Source: Candidatus Competibacter denitrificans Run_A_D11 | Lineage (GTDB): Bacteria; Pseudomonadota; Gammaproteobacteria; Competibacterales; Competibacteraceae | DNA length: 64,000 nt | Assembly: GCF_001051235.1 (NCBI RefSeq) | Contig: NZ_CBTJ020000033.1 | Coordinates: forward strand, 47,779 to 111,778 | Direction: 5' to 3' | Shown here: positions 42,126 through 50,853 of the stretch, one piece after another | How the letters are laid out: the number at the start of each line of letters is the position of its first letter | Position numbering within the stretch: the stretch's first letter is position 1 | Position numbers and translations under genes: made by a program | The notes under the pieces: model-generated | The model's database searches: none | Seen by the model: the letters and a program-made list of their open reading frames with translations, nothing else | What the model was told of the DNA's origin: nothing

Positions 42126-43448
42126 CTAGCCGACTCGCCGCGTTGCTCCCTCGCCCGGCATCAGCCAGCGACGAGTATAGACCCCATCAGGATCGTGCCG
42201 GGCAGCTTCTTCGGCGGGGTCTGCATCAGCCACTGGCTCTGCGAGTCGCCATCGCCCTATGACTTCCATCCACCCGGCCAGGTTGACTGCGGCATCGTCA
42301 TCCAACAACTGCGAGGCGAACCACGCCGCACCCCAGCGCCAATCCACCCGGAGTTGGTGGCAAAGATAGCTGGCGACCAGGCGTCGGCCAAATGCGGTCA
42401 AATAACCAGTCTGGGCTAGCTCCCGTAAGTGAGCGTCCACGAATGGCTGGCCGGTCTCTCCCCGGCACCAGCTCTCGAACCGCTCTCGCGCCTGGCCATC
42501 GTGCAAGCCGGAGACCGGATCAGAGCGTTTTGTCTTACCCCCACGGGCAATAGCCAAAAATCGGCAATAGTCGCGCCGTAACAATTCATCGATGGTGCCC
42601 TTCGCCAATTCGCCGGCCCAAGCCGCCAAACCGGAATATTTGACGTATTGGTAAATCGACCGGGGCGAGATGGCACCGCGCGCTAACCACGGGGCAAAAC
42701 GGTCAGCCTGGGCGGCGGTTAATTCGCCGGCTCCACCGCGCAGCGTATCCAGGGAAGCGCGCCGACCCTGCACAAAATCCTGCAATCTGGCTAATGCGAC
42801 CGTCGCCCCGCCCTTAAATCCGGGTTGTTGACTAGGCTCGTGTTCAAGCAATAATCCAGCCGCTTGCACCAGTGTTGCTAAGGTTTCCGTTTTAAATTCA
42901 GCGGGAAACGTGGGGAGCTTGCGCAGGGGCGGTAACGGGGCGCGAGGTTCGCTGGCAGCCAGCGCCGCTTCCCGAAATCGGTTAAACGGTTCCGGCAGAT
43001 TAGCCAAGGGAAACGGTAAATCATCTGGATGAATGAGCGTCGCTACCGAATAACCGCGCAGCATGACGCCAATCCGTTCAAGCGCAGCCAACAGCCGCCG
43101 CTCCAAACCAACCGCTTCGCTCAAAACACCACGCTCGGCAAAGACAACCCCCACGCCAAGCATTTTCGCCAGGCGAGGAATTTCGGTCTCCGGCTCACCG
43201 ACCACAACATGCAAGCCGCTGCCACGCGCCTCCAAGCCAGTCCGCAAATCTTCCAGACATTCGATCAAAAACCGCGCTCTGAGCGGCCCCATGCGCGGAA
43301 ATCCGAGCGGCTGGAGGGTAAACAGCCGGGGGTCTAGGCAATAAACGGGCACCAACACGTCCATGGTGTTGGCCAACCAGGTTAACACGTCATGATCGTG
43401 CAACCGCAAATCGTTACGAAACCAGAGCATCGCACGTCGATCATTCAT
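42126..43448 (-). CDS. DASH-type cryptochrome/photolyase
   Basis: FAD flavoprotein of the photolyase/cryptochrome family, 440 residues. The N-terminal antenna-binding domain (LWFRNDLRLHDHDVLTWLA) and the FAD domain (WLARGAISPRSIYQYVK, RRDYCRFLAI, NLAGWMEVIG) are clear. The LPFPLANLPEPFNRFRE stretch is typical of the DASH branch, which repairs cyclobutane dimers in single-stranded DNA. The segment before the C-terminus (VADADPAEEAARHDPDGVYT) also fits DASH enzymes. A classical PhrB cannot be fully excluded. Divergent from the hydrolase gene across 172 A+T-richer bases. Confidence 0.88.
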   Translation of the reverse strand: MNDRRAMLWFRNDLRLHDHDVLTWLANTMDVLVPVYCLDPRLFTLQPLGFPRMGPLRARFLIECLEDLRTGLEARGSGLHVVVGEPETEIPRLAKMLGVGVVFAERGVLSEAVGLERRLLAALERIGVMLRGYSVATLIHPDDLPFPLANLPEPFNRFREAALAASEPRAPLPPLRKLPTFPAEFKTETLATLVQAAGLLLEHEPSQQPGFKGGATVALARLQDFVQGRRASLDTLRGGAGELTAAQADRFAPWLARGAISPRSIYQYVKYSGLAAWAGELAKGTIDELLRRDYCRFLAIARGGKTKRSDPVSGLHDGQARERFESWCRGETGQPFVDAHLRELAQTGYLTAFGRRLVASYLCHQLRVDWRWGAAWFASQLLDDDAAVNLAGWMEVIGRWRLAEPVADADPAEEAARHDPDGVYTRRWLMPGEGATRRVG

Positions 43449-43620
43449 TCTTCGCTTCCTCAGGTGGCCGTGTCGCGCGCCATCCTTATTTTGTTATATA
43501 GCGTAATTCCCGCTACGGAATCCGCCTTCCGCGAAATTCCAAGATTTTGGGGAACACCTCCGTAGGGTTTTGTTTTGGCAATTTGGAATACTTTAGTGCA
43601 CCTCACCGAGAGATCGCCAC

Positions 43621-44388
43621 ATGATGTCTTTTTTTGACGAAAAACCCGCCCATCTAACGCTTGCCGATGGCCTTCAGCTCGCCTATCACCGCAGTTCGGG
43701 CGCCTTACCGGGCGTGGTGTTTCTGGGCGGTTTTACTTCAGATATGACCGGCATCAAAGCCTGTGCTTTGGAGCGCTGGTGCCGCAAGCGCAACCGAGCA
43801 TTCCTGCGTTTCGATTATTCCGGGCATGGAGCATCCGGTGGCAAGTTTGCTGAAGGCACCATTGGCCGCTGGTCTCAAGACGTGCTTGCGGTTTTGGACC
43901 GTCTGACCGAAGGCCCGCAAATTCTGGTCGGTTCGTCGATGGGGGCTTGGCTGATGCTTCTCACCGCGCTCGCACGGCCAGACCGGATTGCCGGGTTGCT
44001 CGGCCTGGCTTGCGCGGTCGATTTCACCGAATACTTGCTGTGGGAACGGCTGGATGAAACGCTGCGGGAGCGCCTACATCGTGAGCGGGTCATCCGCTTA
44101 CCGTCTCCTTATGGCGAACCGTACATCATCGCTTGGGATCTCATCGAAGAAGCCAAACAACACCGTTTGCTTGATCAGCCCAAGCTGCCGATCACTTGCC
44201 CGGTACGGTTGATCCATGGCATGAATGACACCGATGTGCCGTGGCGGATCAGTTTGCAGGTTGCCGAACGGCTGACGGGTTCCGACGTGCGCTTAATCTT
44301 GCTCAAGGACGGCGAACACACGCTATCCCGTGAACAGGATCTGGTGGTACTGACCCACACTCTACAAGATTTGCTGGAGGGTTGTTGA
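43621..44388 (+). CDS. Alpha/beta hydrolase (ABHD10-like)
   Basis: A 255-residue serine hydrolase. The nucleophile elbow is GSSMG with Ser106; the acid is in the HGMNDTDVP segment and the base is the His of DGEHTLS, near residue 237. The N-terminal half (VVFLGGFTSDMTGIKACALE, then FDYSGHGASGG) resembles the ABHD10 group of thioesterase-like hydrolases. There is no signal peptide, so it is cytoplasmic. Substrate unknown. Single gene, with its promoter probably in the A+T-rich gap shared with the photolyase gene. Confidence 0.85.
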   Translation: MMSFFDEKPAHLTLADGLQLAYHRSSGALPGVVFLGGFTSDMTGIKACALERWCRKRNRAFLRFDYSGHGASGGKFAEGTIGRWSQDVLAVLDRLTEGPQILVGSSMGAWLMLLTALARPDRIAGLLGLACAVDFTEYLLWERLDETLRERLHRERVIRLPSPYGEPYIIAWDLIEEAKQHRLLDQPKLPITCPVRLIHGMNDTDVPWRISLQVAERLTGSDVRLILLKDGEHTLSREQDLVVLTHTLQDLLEGC

Positions 44389-44539
44389 ACCTATAACCTC
44401 AGCAATTGGAGGCTAATCCAAGCAAATTAATCTCCTATTAGTATTAAAAAATATACATTCATTTGAAAGAGCTAGGTGACAATTTCCCTATTCCCTATCA
44501 GTCAATAATCCCTTATCATATGTGTGTTCTCAACTAAAA

Positions 44540-44555
44540 GGTGGTTCTAACCACC
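44540..44555 (+). promoter_or_regulatory. Palindrome before the CBS gene
   Basis: Perfect 7-base inverted repeat GGTGGTT-CT-AACCACC, 39 bases before the CBS gene start codon, in an A+T-rich leader (44389-44594). It could be an operator or an mRNA hairpin. Confidence 0.4.
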
Positions 44556-44594
44556 ACTGATGTCTACATCATTTCTGTACAGGAGACAGTCTTA

Positions 44595-45194
44595 ATGAAA
44601 CATGCTTATCAAGCGCTGCCGTTACATGGATTGGATCGGGGAATCCACCACGCTCGCCCAAAACAACAATTACCCCGCCGCATCACTATTGATGATCCGG
44701 CACTGTCGGTGATGACGGATCTGTGCCAGATCACCGCTATTACCATTGATCTGACAACCCCGCTGACCAAAGCCGTGGATCTTATGATCAGGCGCAGAGT
44801 GCGTATCCTCCTGGTTTGCGATGCAGACGACGCGATTCTTGGCGTCCTCACCAGCCGAGATATCGACAGCGAGAAAGCGGCTCGGATTATCGCCAAGACC
44901 GGCATCTCTCGTGATGAGTTATTGGTTTCTGATGTGATGACCCTCCGACCGAAATTGCAAGTTCTGATGATGGAGGACGTACTGGGGGCACGGATAGGCG
45001 ATATTATCGCCACCCTGCGACAGGTCAGCCGCCAACACGCTCTGGTGCTGGATACCGACCCTGAGAATGACATCGCGGCGGTGAGAGGGATTTTCTCGCT
45101 TGCAGAGATTGGCTTGCGATTGGGCTTGAATATTAATCGATCACAACAGCCGACCACCTACGCCGAACTGGAAAAAGCTGGAGCCACAGTGTAA
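44595..45194 (+). CDS. CBS-domain protein
   Basis: A 199-residue cytoplasmic protein with two CBS motifs. The first is clear (about residues 45-105: VMTDLCQITAITIDLTTPLT, then ILGVLTSRDIDS); the second is more divergent (about 110-185: VSDVMTLRPKLQVLMMED, VRGIFSLAEIGLRLGL). CBS pairs bind adenine nucleotides or SAM and tune attached or partner proteins. AGGAG 9 bases before ATG 44595 decides the start; an 18-codon extension upstream is rejected. It has no fused effector, so its partner is unknown. The A+T content rises here compared with most of the window. Confidence 0.82.
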   Translation: MKHAYQALPLHGLDRGIHHARPKQQLPRRITIDDPALSVMTDLCQITAITIDLTTPLTKAVDLMIRRRVRILLVCDADDAILGVLTSRDIDSEKAARIIAKTGISRDELLVSDVMTLRPKLQVLMMEDVLGARIGDIIATLRQVSRQHALVLDTDPENDIAAVRGIFSLAEIGLRLGLNINRSQQPTTYAELEKAGATV

Positions 45195-45224
45195 CTGCTC
45201 TTTATTGAGATCGGTAAATCTGAT

Positions 45225-45325
45225 AGGTAAGGTTTGTTGCGCAAGACGTCAACCAGGGAAATTCTAGCGACCGCTAGCAAATAGCCTTAAGAACCAAAAA
45301 GCGCTCAAGCGAACAAGCCTTACCT
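45225..45325. repeat. Long imperfect inverted repeat with nested hairpin
   Basis: The 14-base left arm AGGTAAGGTTTGTT (45225-45238) pairs with the right arm AACAAGCCTTACCT (45312-45325) at 13 of 14 positions. Inside is a perfect 6-base hairpin CTAGCG-AC-CGCTAG (45264-45277). It fills the gap between the convergent CBS and GNAT genes. It could be a bidirectional terminator, a structured RNA or a small miniature mobile element; no T-runs adjoin the arms. Confidence 0.55.
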
Positions 45326-45383
45326 TGATGAGCACCGAGAAAACTATATCACCCCAAAAGACTCCTGGCTATTGCGCCACACC

Positions 45384-45851
45384 TCATAAGCTTCGCACCA
45401 TGAAGCGGGCATCCGCTATAGGATTGTAGTAATAGGGTTGGGTATCGACAAAACCAAACGCTTCATACAGCGCTTGGGCTTTTTGCATCTCCCCGACTGT
45501 ATCCAAAAATATCTTTTCATAACCTTTCTCCTTGGCTCTATCGATCAACGTCTTTACCAGACATTGACCAATACCCAAACCGCGAAATGCGGGACGCACA
45601 TAAAGGCGTTTCAACTCGCCATTATTTTTTGCCAACGGCCGCAGTGCAATGCATCCGGCAGGGCTGCTATCGTGCGTCGCCAACAACAGGCAACCGCGAG
45701 GTGGCGCATAATCACCCGGCAGACCCGCAAGTTCCTCCGAGAAGTTTTGAAAGCAGAGATTAAAATTAAGAGAGGCTGCATACTCTGCAAACAAACATCG
45801 AATTTCTTCTATATGCAATGGCGTGGAAGCACTGACGATAGCCATACTCAT
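45384..45851 (-). CDS. GNAT family N-acetyltransferase
   Basis: A 155-residue acetyl-CoA-dependent transferase. The acetyl-CoA loop is visible in LYVRPAFRGLGIGQCLVKTL (about 90-109, the RGLGIG pattern), followed by the conserved alpha-helix and the LYEAFGFVDTQPYYYNP C-terminus typical of this family. The substrate cannot be named. It belongs to the lower-G+C stretch and lies 19 bases downstream of the MOSC gene on the same strand, which suggests co-transcription. Confidence 0.9.
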   Translation of the reverse strand: MSMAIVSASTPLHIEEIRCLFAEYAASLNFNLCFQNFSEELAGLPGDYAPPRGCLLLATHDSSPAGCIALRPLAKNNGELKRLYVRPAFRGLGIGQCLVKTLIDRAKEKGYEKIFLDTVGEMQKAQALYEAFGFVDTQPYYYNPIADARFMVRSL

Positions 45852-45870
45852 CGGGATTTTCTTTACCGAT

Positions 45871-46446
45871 TTATCGGACCTTTAGGGCGGCTTTTTTAAA
45901 CAGGGCACTGAGCGGGACTTGGTGCGGTCCCCGCCTAAGCTCAAAGGGTTGCCCAGCCGCAACGCTGCCAGGAGCTTCCACAGCCAAATAGAAACCGCAG
46001 AATCCAGTCTGTACCATCTTTTTAGCCGCCCGATGATCTGCCATGATGTGATTGAATTTATAACAAGGCTCGCGTGGCTGGGTCACACGTAAAACACAGT
46101 CTGGAAAAAACAATTCATCTCCGACAAATAAATCGGCTTCCATCACACCAGAGAGCGTTAAGTTTTCTCCCAAACTTCCATAAGGTAGAGTCGTTGGTAA
46201 GCCAATGACTCTCCTTTGCTCTCGCCAGAAGGGATAATGCTCGGACGGATAGGCATAAACGGCTTTTGCGAAACCACCATGAACGGTTAAATCCGCCTGT
46301 TCATCGCCTTGCAGGCCCAATGGATTGACGGCAACAGTTCCTGCCACCGCATATTTACGAATCGCGGTCACCGTGTCCCTATCGTTGATCTGCATTCGCT
46401 CGGCAACACCGATCTGTACGCCGAGAACTTTACCGCTTTGGCCCAC
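45871..46446 (-). CDS. MOSC-domain protein (YiiM-like)
   Basis: A 191-residue MOSC-domain protein. It carries LGLQGDEQADLTVHGGFAKA, SLGENLTLSG and QPREPCYKFNH, whose Cys is the probable molybdenum-cofactor ligand. YiiM-type MOSC proteins reduce N-hydroxylated bases with molybdenum cofactor. E. coli YiiM (224 residues) has a C-terminal helical domain that is largely missing here, so the electron-donor interaction may differ. Upstream gene of the MOSC-GNAT pair; DUF305 lies 21 bases further upstream on the same strand. Confidence 0.87.
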   Translation of the reverse strand: MGQSGKVLGVQIGVAERMQINDRDTVTAIRKYAVAGTVAVNPLGLQGDEQADLTVHGGFAKAVYAYPSEHYPFWREQRRVIGLPTTLPYGSLGENLTLSGVMEADLFVGDELFFPDCVLRVTQPREPCYKFNHIMADHRAAKKMVQTGFCGFYLAVEAPGSVAAGQPFELRRGPHQVPLSALFKKAALKVR

Positions 46447-46467
46447 GGCTTAAGCGCCCTATACCCT

Positions 46468-46869
46468 TTACGGTTGGGTTTTTCCGGCTTTTCTGTCCAA
46501 TTCCTTCAACCAAATCTTCATTTGCTCAATCTCCTGTTTCTGAGCACGGATAATGGCCTTCGCCAACTTACGCACTTTTGCATCCTTACCATATTGCAAC
46601 ACCACGTCCGACATATCGATAGCACCTTGATGATGGCCAATCATCCCCGCCAAAAAATCACGATCCGCATCACCCGTAAAAGTAATTGCCATTTCTTGAT
46701 GCATCTTGGAGTTGGCTGCTTCATAAGCAGCCGTCGCAGGGCTAGAAACAGTTTGGGCGGGTGGTGACATCTTGTGATCGGCAGGATGGCCAGTATTTTG
46801 GGCATTCACTAGCCAGGGGGTCGCCACTAAGGTCATGGTCAGTAAAGCAGTAAAAGATAAGCGTTTCAT
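46468..46869 (-). CDS. DUF305 exported protein
   Basis: A 133-residue secreted or periplasmic protein with a cleavable signal peptide (LTMTLVATPWLVNAQ, cleavage about residue 23). The mature domain is a four-helix DUF305 fold rich in Met and His: KMHQEMAITF, MIGHHQGAIDMSDVVL and EIEQMKIWL. These Met/His motifs resemble metal-binding copper-related proteins of the family (for example CopM), so copper or silver handling is plausible but not shown. AGGAG lies 6 bases before the start. Confidence 0.88.
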   Translation of the reverse strand: MKRLSFTALLTMTLVATPWLVNAQNTGHPADHKMSPPAQTVSSPATAAYEAANSKMHQEMAITFTGDADRDFLAGMIGHHQGAIDMSDVVLQYGKDAKVRKLAKAIIRAQKQEIEQMKIWLKELDRKAGKTQP

Positions 46870-46931
46870 TGCAACTCCTATAAGCGGCGTAGAGAAACAA
46901 CAGACACTATGATCAGTCTATTTGCATAAAA

Positions 46932-48965
46932 TTAAGTTCGAAATTGCCTCACCAATCGCTGCAACTGGTGAACATCCTCCGGTGAAGCGGTAGGACCATA
47001 ACGCAACGTGGCATAAAGTCGGCCGATTTCACAAACTGGTTCCGCCAGATCCGGCCGACGGTCGGCCACCCGTTGGACGAAGGCTAATGGCCCCTCTTGC
47101 ACACCGCGCGCCAAGCCACGCCGGGCCAGTCGCGCGCAAAATCGTTGCCAGGCACGTACCACCGGATCGCGGGAACCCTGATCTAGCCAGCGCAAACCGA
47201 CGACCACCAGCACGAAACCAGCCAACGCCACCGTCATCGCTATTATCATCTCTCGCCAATCGACTGCCCCAAAACCAAGTCCTGAGAGAAATTCTTTTTG
47301 CCGATCCGGCCCGTAAGCCAGCACCCACTCATTCCAACTATTATTCAGTGAATCCCAGCTCATGGCCAATTGGTGCAACCACGCGCTATCACCGCCGCGC
47401 CGAATCAAGAATGGGAGATTCTGCCCGTCGGTAACGGCGGCATAGAGTCCGTCTTGCACACGATTTGGCGCAACCGCTCCTGTCGGATCTACCCGAACCC
47501 AACCTCGCCCTTCCAGCCACACCTCAGCCCAAGCGTGCGCATCGGATTGGCGGACAATCAGATAATCACCGAAGGTGTTGCGCTCACCCCCCTGATAACC
47601 CGTGACGACCCGCGCTGGTACTCCGGCCGCGCGCATCAGGAAAACGAACGCACTGGCATAGTGCTCGCAAAAACCCTGGCGAGTGTTGAAGAGAAATTCA
47701 TCGACGCTATCAGTGCCCAGCAGCGGGGGATTTAACGTGTAATAAAATGTTTGTTGCCGAAACATCGCCAACGCTCGACCGACCATTGACTCAGGCCGGG
47801 TATCTTGCGCACGCCATTCCGCAGCCAGGGCGCGGACTTGTGGATTACCACGGCTCGGCAAGCGTAGCGCGCGTGCTCGTTCGGTCGCCTGTAAATCGCC
47901 GGTTCGATACTGGGGATAAGACCGCATTTGATAGCGGTATACCTCATTGACGGGCTGTTGGCGCACCAGTTGAAACGAGGGCGTCATGCTGGCTTGCGGC
48001 GGTAGCATCGCAGGCAAGTCAAGCGCCAGCAGCCAAATTCGGTTGCTTGGCTCCAAAATCACCGAATAGTCCACAGCCGCGCCTTCGGGCGTGAACGGCA
48101 CTGGCACAGGGCTGGGGGGTGCTTCGCCCGCAGTCCAGCGCCGCCCATCGAAATTCCATAACACCGGCCCCCGCCAATACAGTTGGCTTGGTGATGGAAA
48201 AGGGCCGGTGAAGCGCGCTCGAAAGGCGACCGCATCGGATTTGCTGAGCGTACTGACCGTGCCAGGCATCATCTCATCGGATAAGCCGGTACGGCCCTTA
48301 TGGGCATCCTGTGGCAAACCCCACAGCGGCCCAGGAATGCGCGGGAACAGCACGAACAAAATGAGCATCACCGGAACGGCTTGCAAGGCCATCTTGCCGG
48401 TCAGCCGTAACGGCGCTAATGCGCCAAGGCCCGCGTGCTGGCGGTGAATCATCACTTGCGCCGCCAACATCAGCAACACGACCGCAAAGAGGTAAGTCAC
48501 CAACGGGATTTCTTGGCTGTAAAGCAGGTTACCCATCACCAGCAGATAACCGAGAAACACGAGCACCACTCCATCGCGCAAGCCGCGCGTTTCCAACAGC
48601 TTGCAAGCGGTCATGGCAACCAGCAGAGCCACACCGGCATCGCGGCCGAACAAGGTTCTAAAATCGATCAGCACGCCTGCTCCGGCCAGTACAGCCACCG
48701 CCAACAGCAGCCAGCGAGCAGGCAGCGCCCGATTTCGGAAGGCGATGAAGCCACGCCAACCGGCCATGGCAAAAAACAGCGTGCTCAGCCAAATCGGTAA
48801 CGCGACGGCATGGGGTACTACCGCCAGCACCAGTGCGACCAGCAGCCACATCAAACCTGATCGGGTCAATGGTTCAACCGGCGGCACGCTGGGTCTTTGC
48901 TGCTTTTGCCGGTTTTCTCGATTCCAGACCATCATCGGTACCAGAGATGTCTTTTCGATCAGCAA
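46932..48965 (-). CDS. tgpA: TgpA-type transglutaminase-like membrane protein
   Basis: Inner membrane protein of the DUF3488/transglutaminase-like class (up to 677 residues). An N-terminal block of about seven helices (about 38-220) is followed by a periplasmic transglutaminase-like domain. The catalytic Cys lies in NTRQGFCEHYASAFVFLMR (about residue 436), the His in SDAHAWAEVW and the Asp in VRVDPTGAV. A last helix (VALAGFVLVVVGL) and a cytoplasmic tail follow. The start is uncertain because the first ATG overlaps DUF58 by 92 bases; ATG 48935, ATG 48932 or a GTG near 48889 are alternatives. TgpA is essential in Pseudomonas, and the moxR-DUF58-tgpA order is conserved. Confidence 0.9.
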   Translation of the reverse strand: MLIEKTSLVPMMVWNRENRQKQQRPSVPPVEPLTRSGLMWLLVALVLAVVPHAVALPIWLSTLFFAMAGWRGFIAFRNRALPARWLLLAVAVLAGAGVLIDFRTLFGRDAGVALLVAMTACKLLETRGLRDGVVLVFLGYLLVMGNLLYSQEIPLVTYLFAVVLLMLAAQVMIHRQHAGLGALAPLRLTGKMALQAVPVMLILFVLFPRIPGPLWGLPQDAHKGRTGLSDEMMPGTVSTLSKSDAVAFRARFTGPFPSPSQLYWRGPVLWNFDGRRWTAGEAPPSPVPVPFTPEGAAVDYSVILEPSNRIWLLALDLPAMLPPQASMTPSFQLVRQQPVNEVYRYQMRSYPQYRTGDLQATERARALRLPSRGNPQVRALAAEWRAQDTRPESMVGRALAMFRQQTFYYTLNPPLLGTDSVDEFLFNTRQGFCEHYASAFVFLMRAAGVPARVVTGYQGGERNTFGDYLIVRQSDAHAWAEVWLEGRGWVRVDPTGAVAPNRVQDGLYAAVTDGQNLPFLIRRGGDSAWLHQLAMSWDSLNNSWNEWVLAYGPDRQKEFLSGLGFGAVDWREMIIAMTVALAGFVLVVVGLRWLDQGSRDPVVRAWQRFCARLARRGLARGVQEGPLAFVQRVADRRPDLAEPVCEIGRLYATLRYGPTASPEDVHQLQRLVRQFRT

Positions 48966-49908
48966 ACAAGGCCAGTGCCTCTAAACAACGGCGGCGCTGC
49001 GGTTCGCCGCGTGCCGGTAAGATGCGGATACTCGGCAATCGTAAACCGTATTCATAGCCCTCGTTTTCCGCTTTCAATACCCACTGACAGAGCTGCTCAA
49101 GCCGTGGTTCGATGTTTTCAATGCCCAGCAGTTGCCAATCCAGCCACAGTTCGGGTCGGGCTTGATCGACGAAACGCTTGACCAACAACTGCTCAGTACG
49201 ACCGGCCGCTTTCCAGGCGATCCGACGCGGTGAGTCCCCAGGCGCATAGGGGCGAAACCCAGCGTAATCATCGCTGCCGACAGCCAATTCCTGCGCCCCA
49301 CTCCCAGGCGCACCGGGCAAAGGCACCGGTAATGCTCGCGCCCCCCGTGGCCGAGGATAAACCAGGGTGGCGACATCGAACTCTACCCAGCTCCAGGACT
49401 GGAATAATCCCAAGGGAAACCGGGTCAGCACCCGGATACGGCCTGGCCGCAACCAACCGCGCCGTTCAGCCGGAATCGGCAACACGGCCGCCATCGAACC
49501 GTGCGGCGGAATATCGATAAACAGCGGTTCTCCATCCCGCCACTGGAGGGCAATGCCGTGCCGCGGCGCTCCGCGCGTGTTTTCGAGTAAAAATCTGAAG
49601 CCGGCATCCTGACCCGCGAATACGGGATCGGCCCCGTTGCCATGAATGACGAGACCTAAAAGGGTATCGTGGGCCTGCCACATGGTGTTCAACGCCACCG
49701 CCGCTAACAAAAACGTGAAGGCGAAGCCCATGCTGTTGCTGTAATTGATCGACCAGACAAACAATAACAGCAGCAACAAGCCAAAAGCGTAGCCTTGCGG
49801 CGTTGGTAAAATATAGATACGGCGTCGATCCAAGCGGATCGGTCCTAGCGATGGCCGCTGGTAGCGCGTCACCCACGCTTCGAACCGCCGCCGCCACGCC
49901 GCCAGCAT
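48874..49908 (-). CDS. DUF58 membrane protein
   Basis: A 344-residue protein with two N-terminal membrane helices (about 33-70) and a DUF58 domain (about 190-320), including SDDYAGFRPYAPGDSPRRIA and the following WKAAGRTEQLLVKRF. DUF58 proteins have a VWA-like fold and work with MoxR ATPases, probably in envelope protein maturation. It starts 11 bases after moxR and overlaps tgpA, so the three are one operon. The C-terminal tail is basic. Confidence 0.9.
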   Translation of the reverse strand: MLAAWRRRFEAWVTRYQRPSLGPIRLDRRRIYILPTPQGYAFGLLLLLLFVWSINYSNSMGFAFTFLLAAVALNTMWQAHDTLLGLVIHGNGADPVFAGQDAGFRFLLENTRGAPRHGIALQWRDGEPLFIDIPPHGSMAAVLPIPAERRGWLRPGRIRVLTRFPLGLFQSWSWVEFDVATLVYPRPRGARALPVPLPGAPGSGAQELAVGSDDYAGFRPYAPGDSPRRIAWKAAGRTEQLLVKRFVDQARPELWLDWQLLGIENIEPRLEQLCQWVLKAENEGYEYGLRLPSIRILPARGEPQRRRCLEALALFADRKDISGTDDGLESRKPAKAAKTQRAAG

Positions 49909-49919
49909 TCAGCGGACGC

Positions 49920-50852
49920 TCAGGCCGGCAAGGCCACGGAAGTCAGCAAATGCCTGACCAGATCGTGGGTTGACTGTTCCAGGCTATCCTCACCCGGATG
50001 TAAGCGGTGGCTAACCACGGGGGGCAATACGGCTTGCACATCTTCAGGTAGCACATGACCGCGCCGATGCAATAAAGCCCAAGCCCGTGCCGCTCGCAAC
50101 AACCCTAAACCGGCGCGTGGCGATAGACCACCCCGGAAGCGATTCGATTGCCGGGAAAACGCCAACAACGCTTGCACATAATCCAGTAGCGGCGGGGCGA
50201 CGTGGATACCGTTCACCTGTGCTTGTGCTTCGTGTAATTGAGTGGGTGTCATCGCCACCGGCAGCCGAGCCAACAGGTCGCGTCGATCCTCGCCTTCCAG
50301 CAAAGCCCTTTCGGCCAGGGCGTCGGGATATCCTAATTCGACCCGCATGAGAAATCGATCCAGTTGGGATTCCGGTAAGGGAAAGGTACCGATTTGATAA
50401 GCCGGGTTCTGGGTAGCGATGACGAAGAACGGCTGCGGCAACGGCCGGGTTTCACCTTCGATGGTCACTTGCCCCTCCTCCATCGCCTCCAGCAATGCAC
50501 TCTGGGTCTTAGGCGTGGCGCGATTGATTTCGTCGGCCAAGATCAGTTGGGCAAAAATGGGGCCGGGATGAAAGACAAAGGTTTCGCGCTGCCGCTCGTA
50601 AACCGCAGCGCCAAGAATATCCGCCGGCAGCAGGTCGCTGGTGAACTGAATACGCTGATAGTGCAACCCAAGGCTGTGCGCCAGCGCGTGCGCCAGCGTC
50701 GTTTTACCCATGCCGGGCAGATCTTCGATCAACAAATGGCCGCGCGCCAATAGGCAAGCTACTGCCAGCCGGATCGTGCTTTCCTTGCCCAAAATGATTG
50801 AGCCAACCTGGCGGATGGCGAGTTCTAAAGGATCTTGGATCGCGGCTTGCAC
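49920..50852 (-). CDS. MoxR family AAA+ ATPase
   Basis: Chaperone-like AAA+ ATPase partnered with DUF58/VWA proteins. Walker A is LPGMGKTTLAHALA (about residues 44-57), Walker B is ILADEINRATPKTQSALLEA, and sensor 1 lies near FVIATQNP. The start is taken as GTG 50852 because it gives a 310-residue product of usual length; the longer frame (to 50960) would run back through the carbonic anhydrase gene. With this start the gene overlaps no more than the last bases before the upstream stop at 50854. Start codon choice remains uncertain. Confidence 0.9.
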   Translation of the reverse strand: MQAAIQDPLELAIRQVGSIILGKESTIRLAVACLLARGHLLIEDLPGMGKTTLAHALAHSLGLHYQRIQFTSDLLPADILGAAVYERQRETFVFHPGPIFAQLILADEINRATPKTQSALLEAMEEGQVTIEGETRPLPQPFFVIATQNPAYQIGTFPLPESQLDRFLMRVELGYPDALAERALLEGEDRRDLLARLPVAMTPTQLHEAQAQVNGIHVAPPLLDYVQALLAFSRQSNRFRGGLSPRAGLGLLRAARAWALLHRRGHVLPEDVQAVLPPVVSHRLHPGEDSLEQSTHDLVRHLLTSVALPA

Positions 50853-50853
50853 G

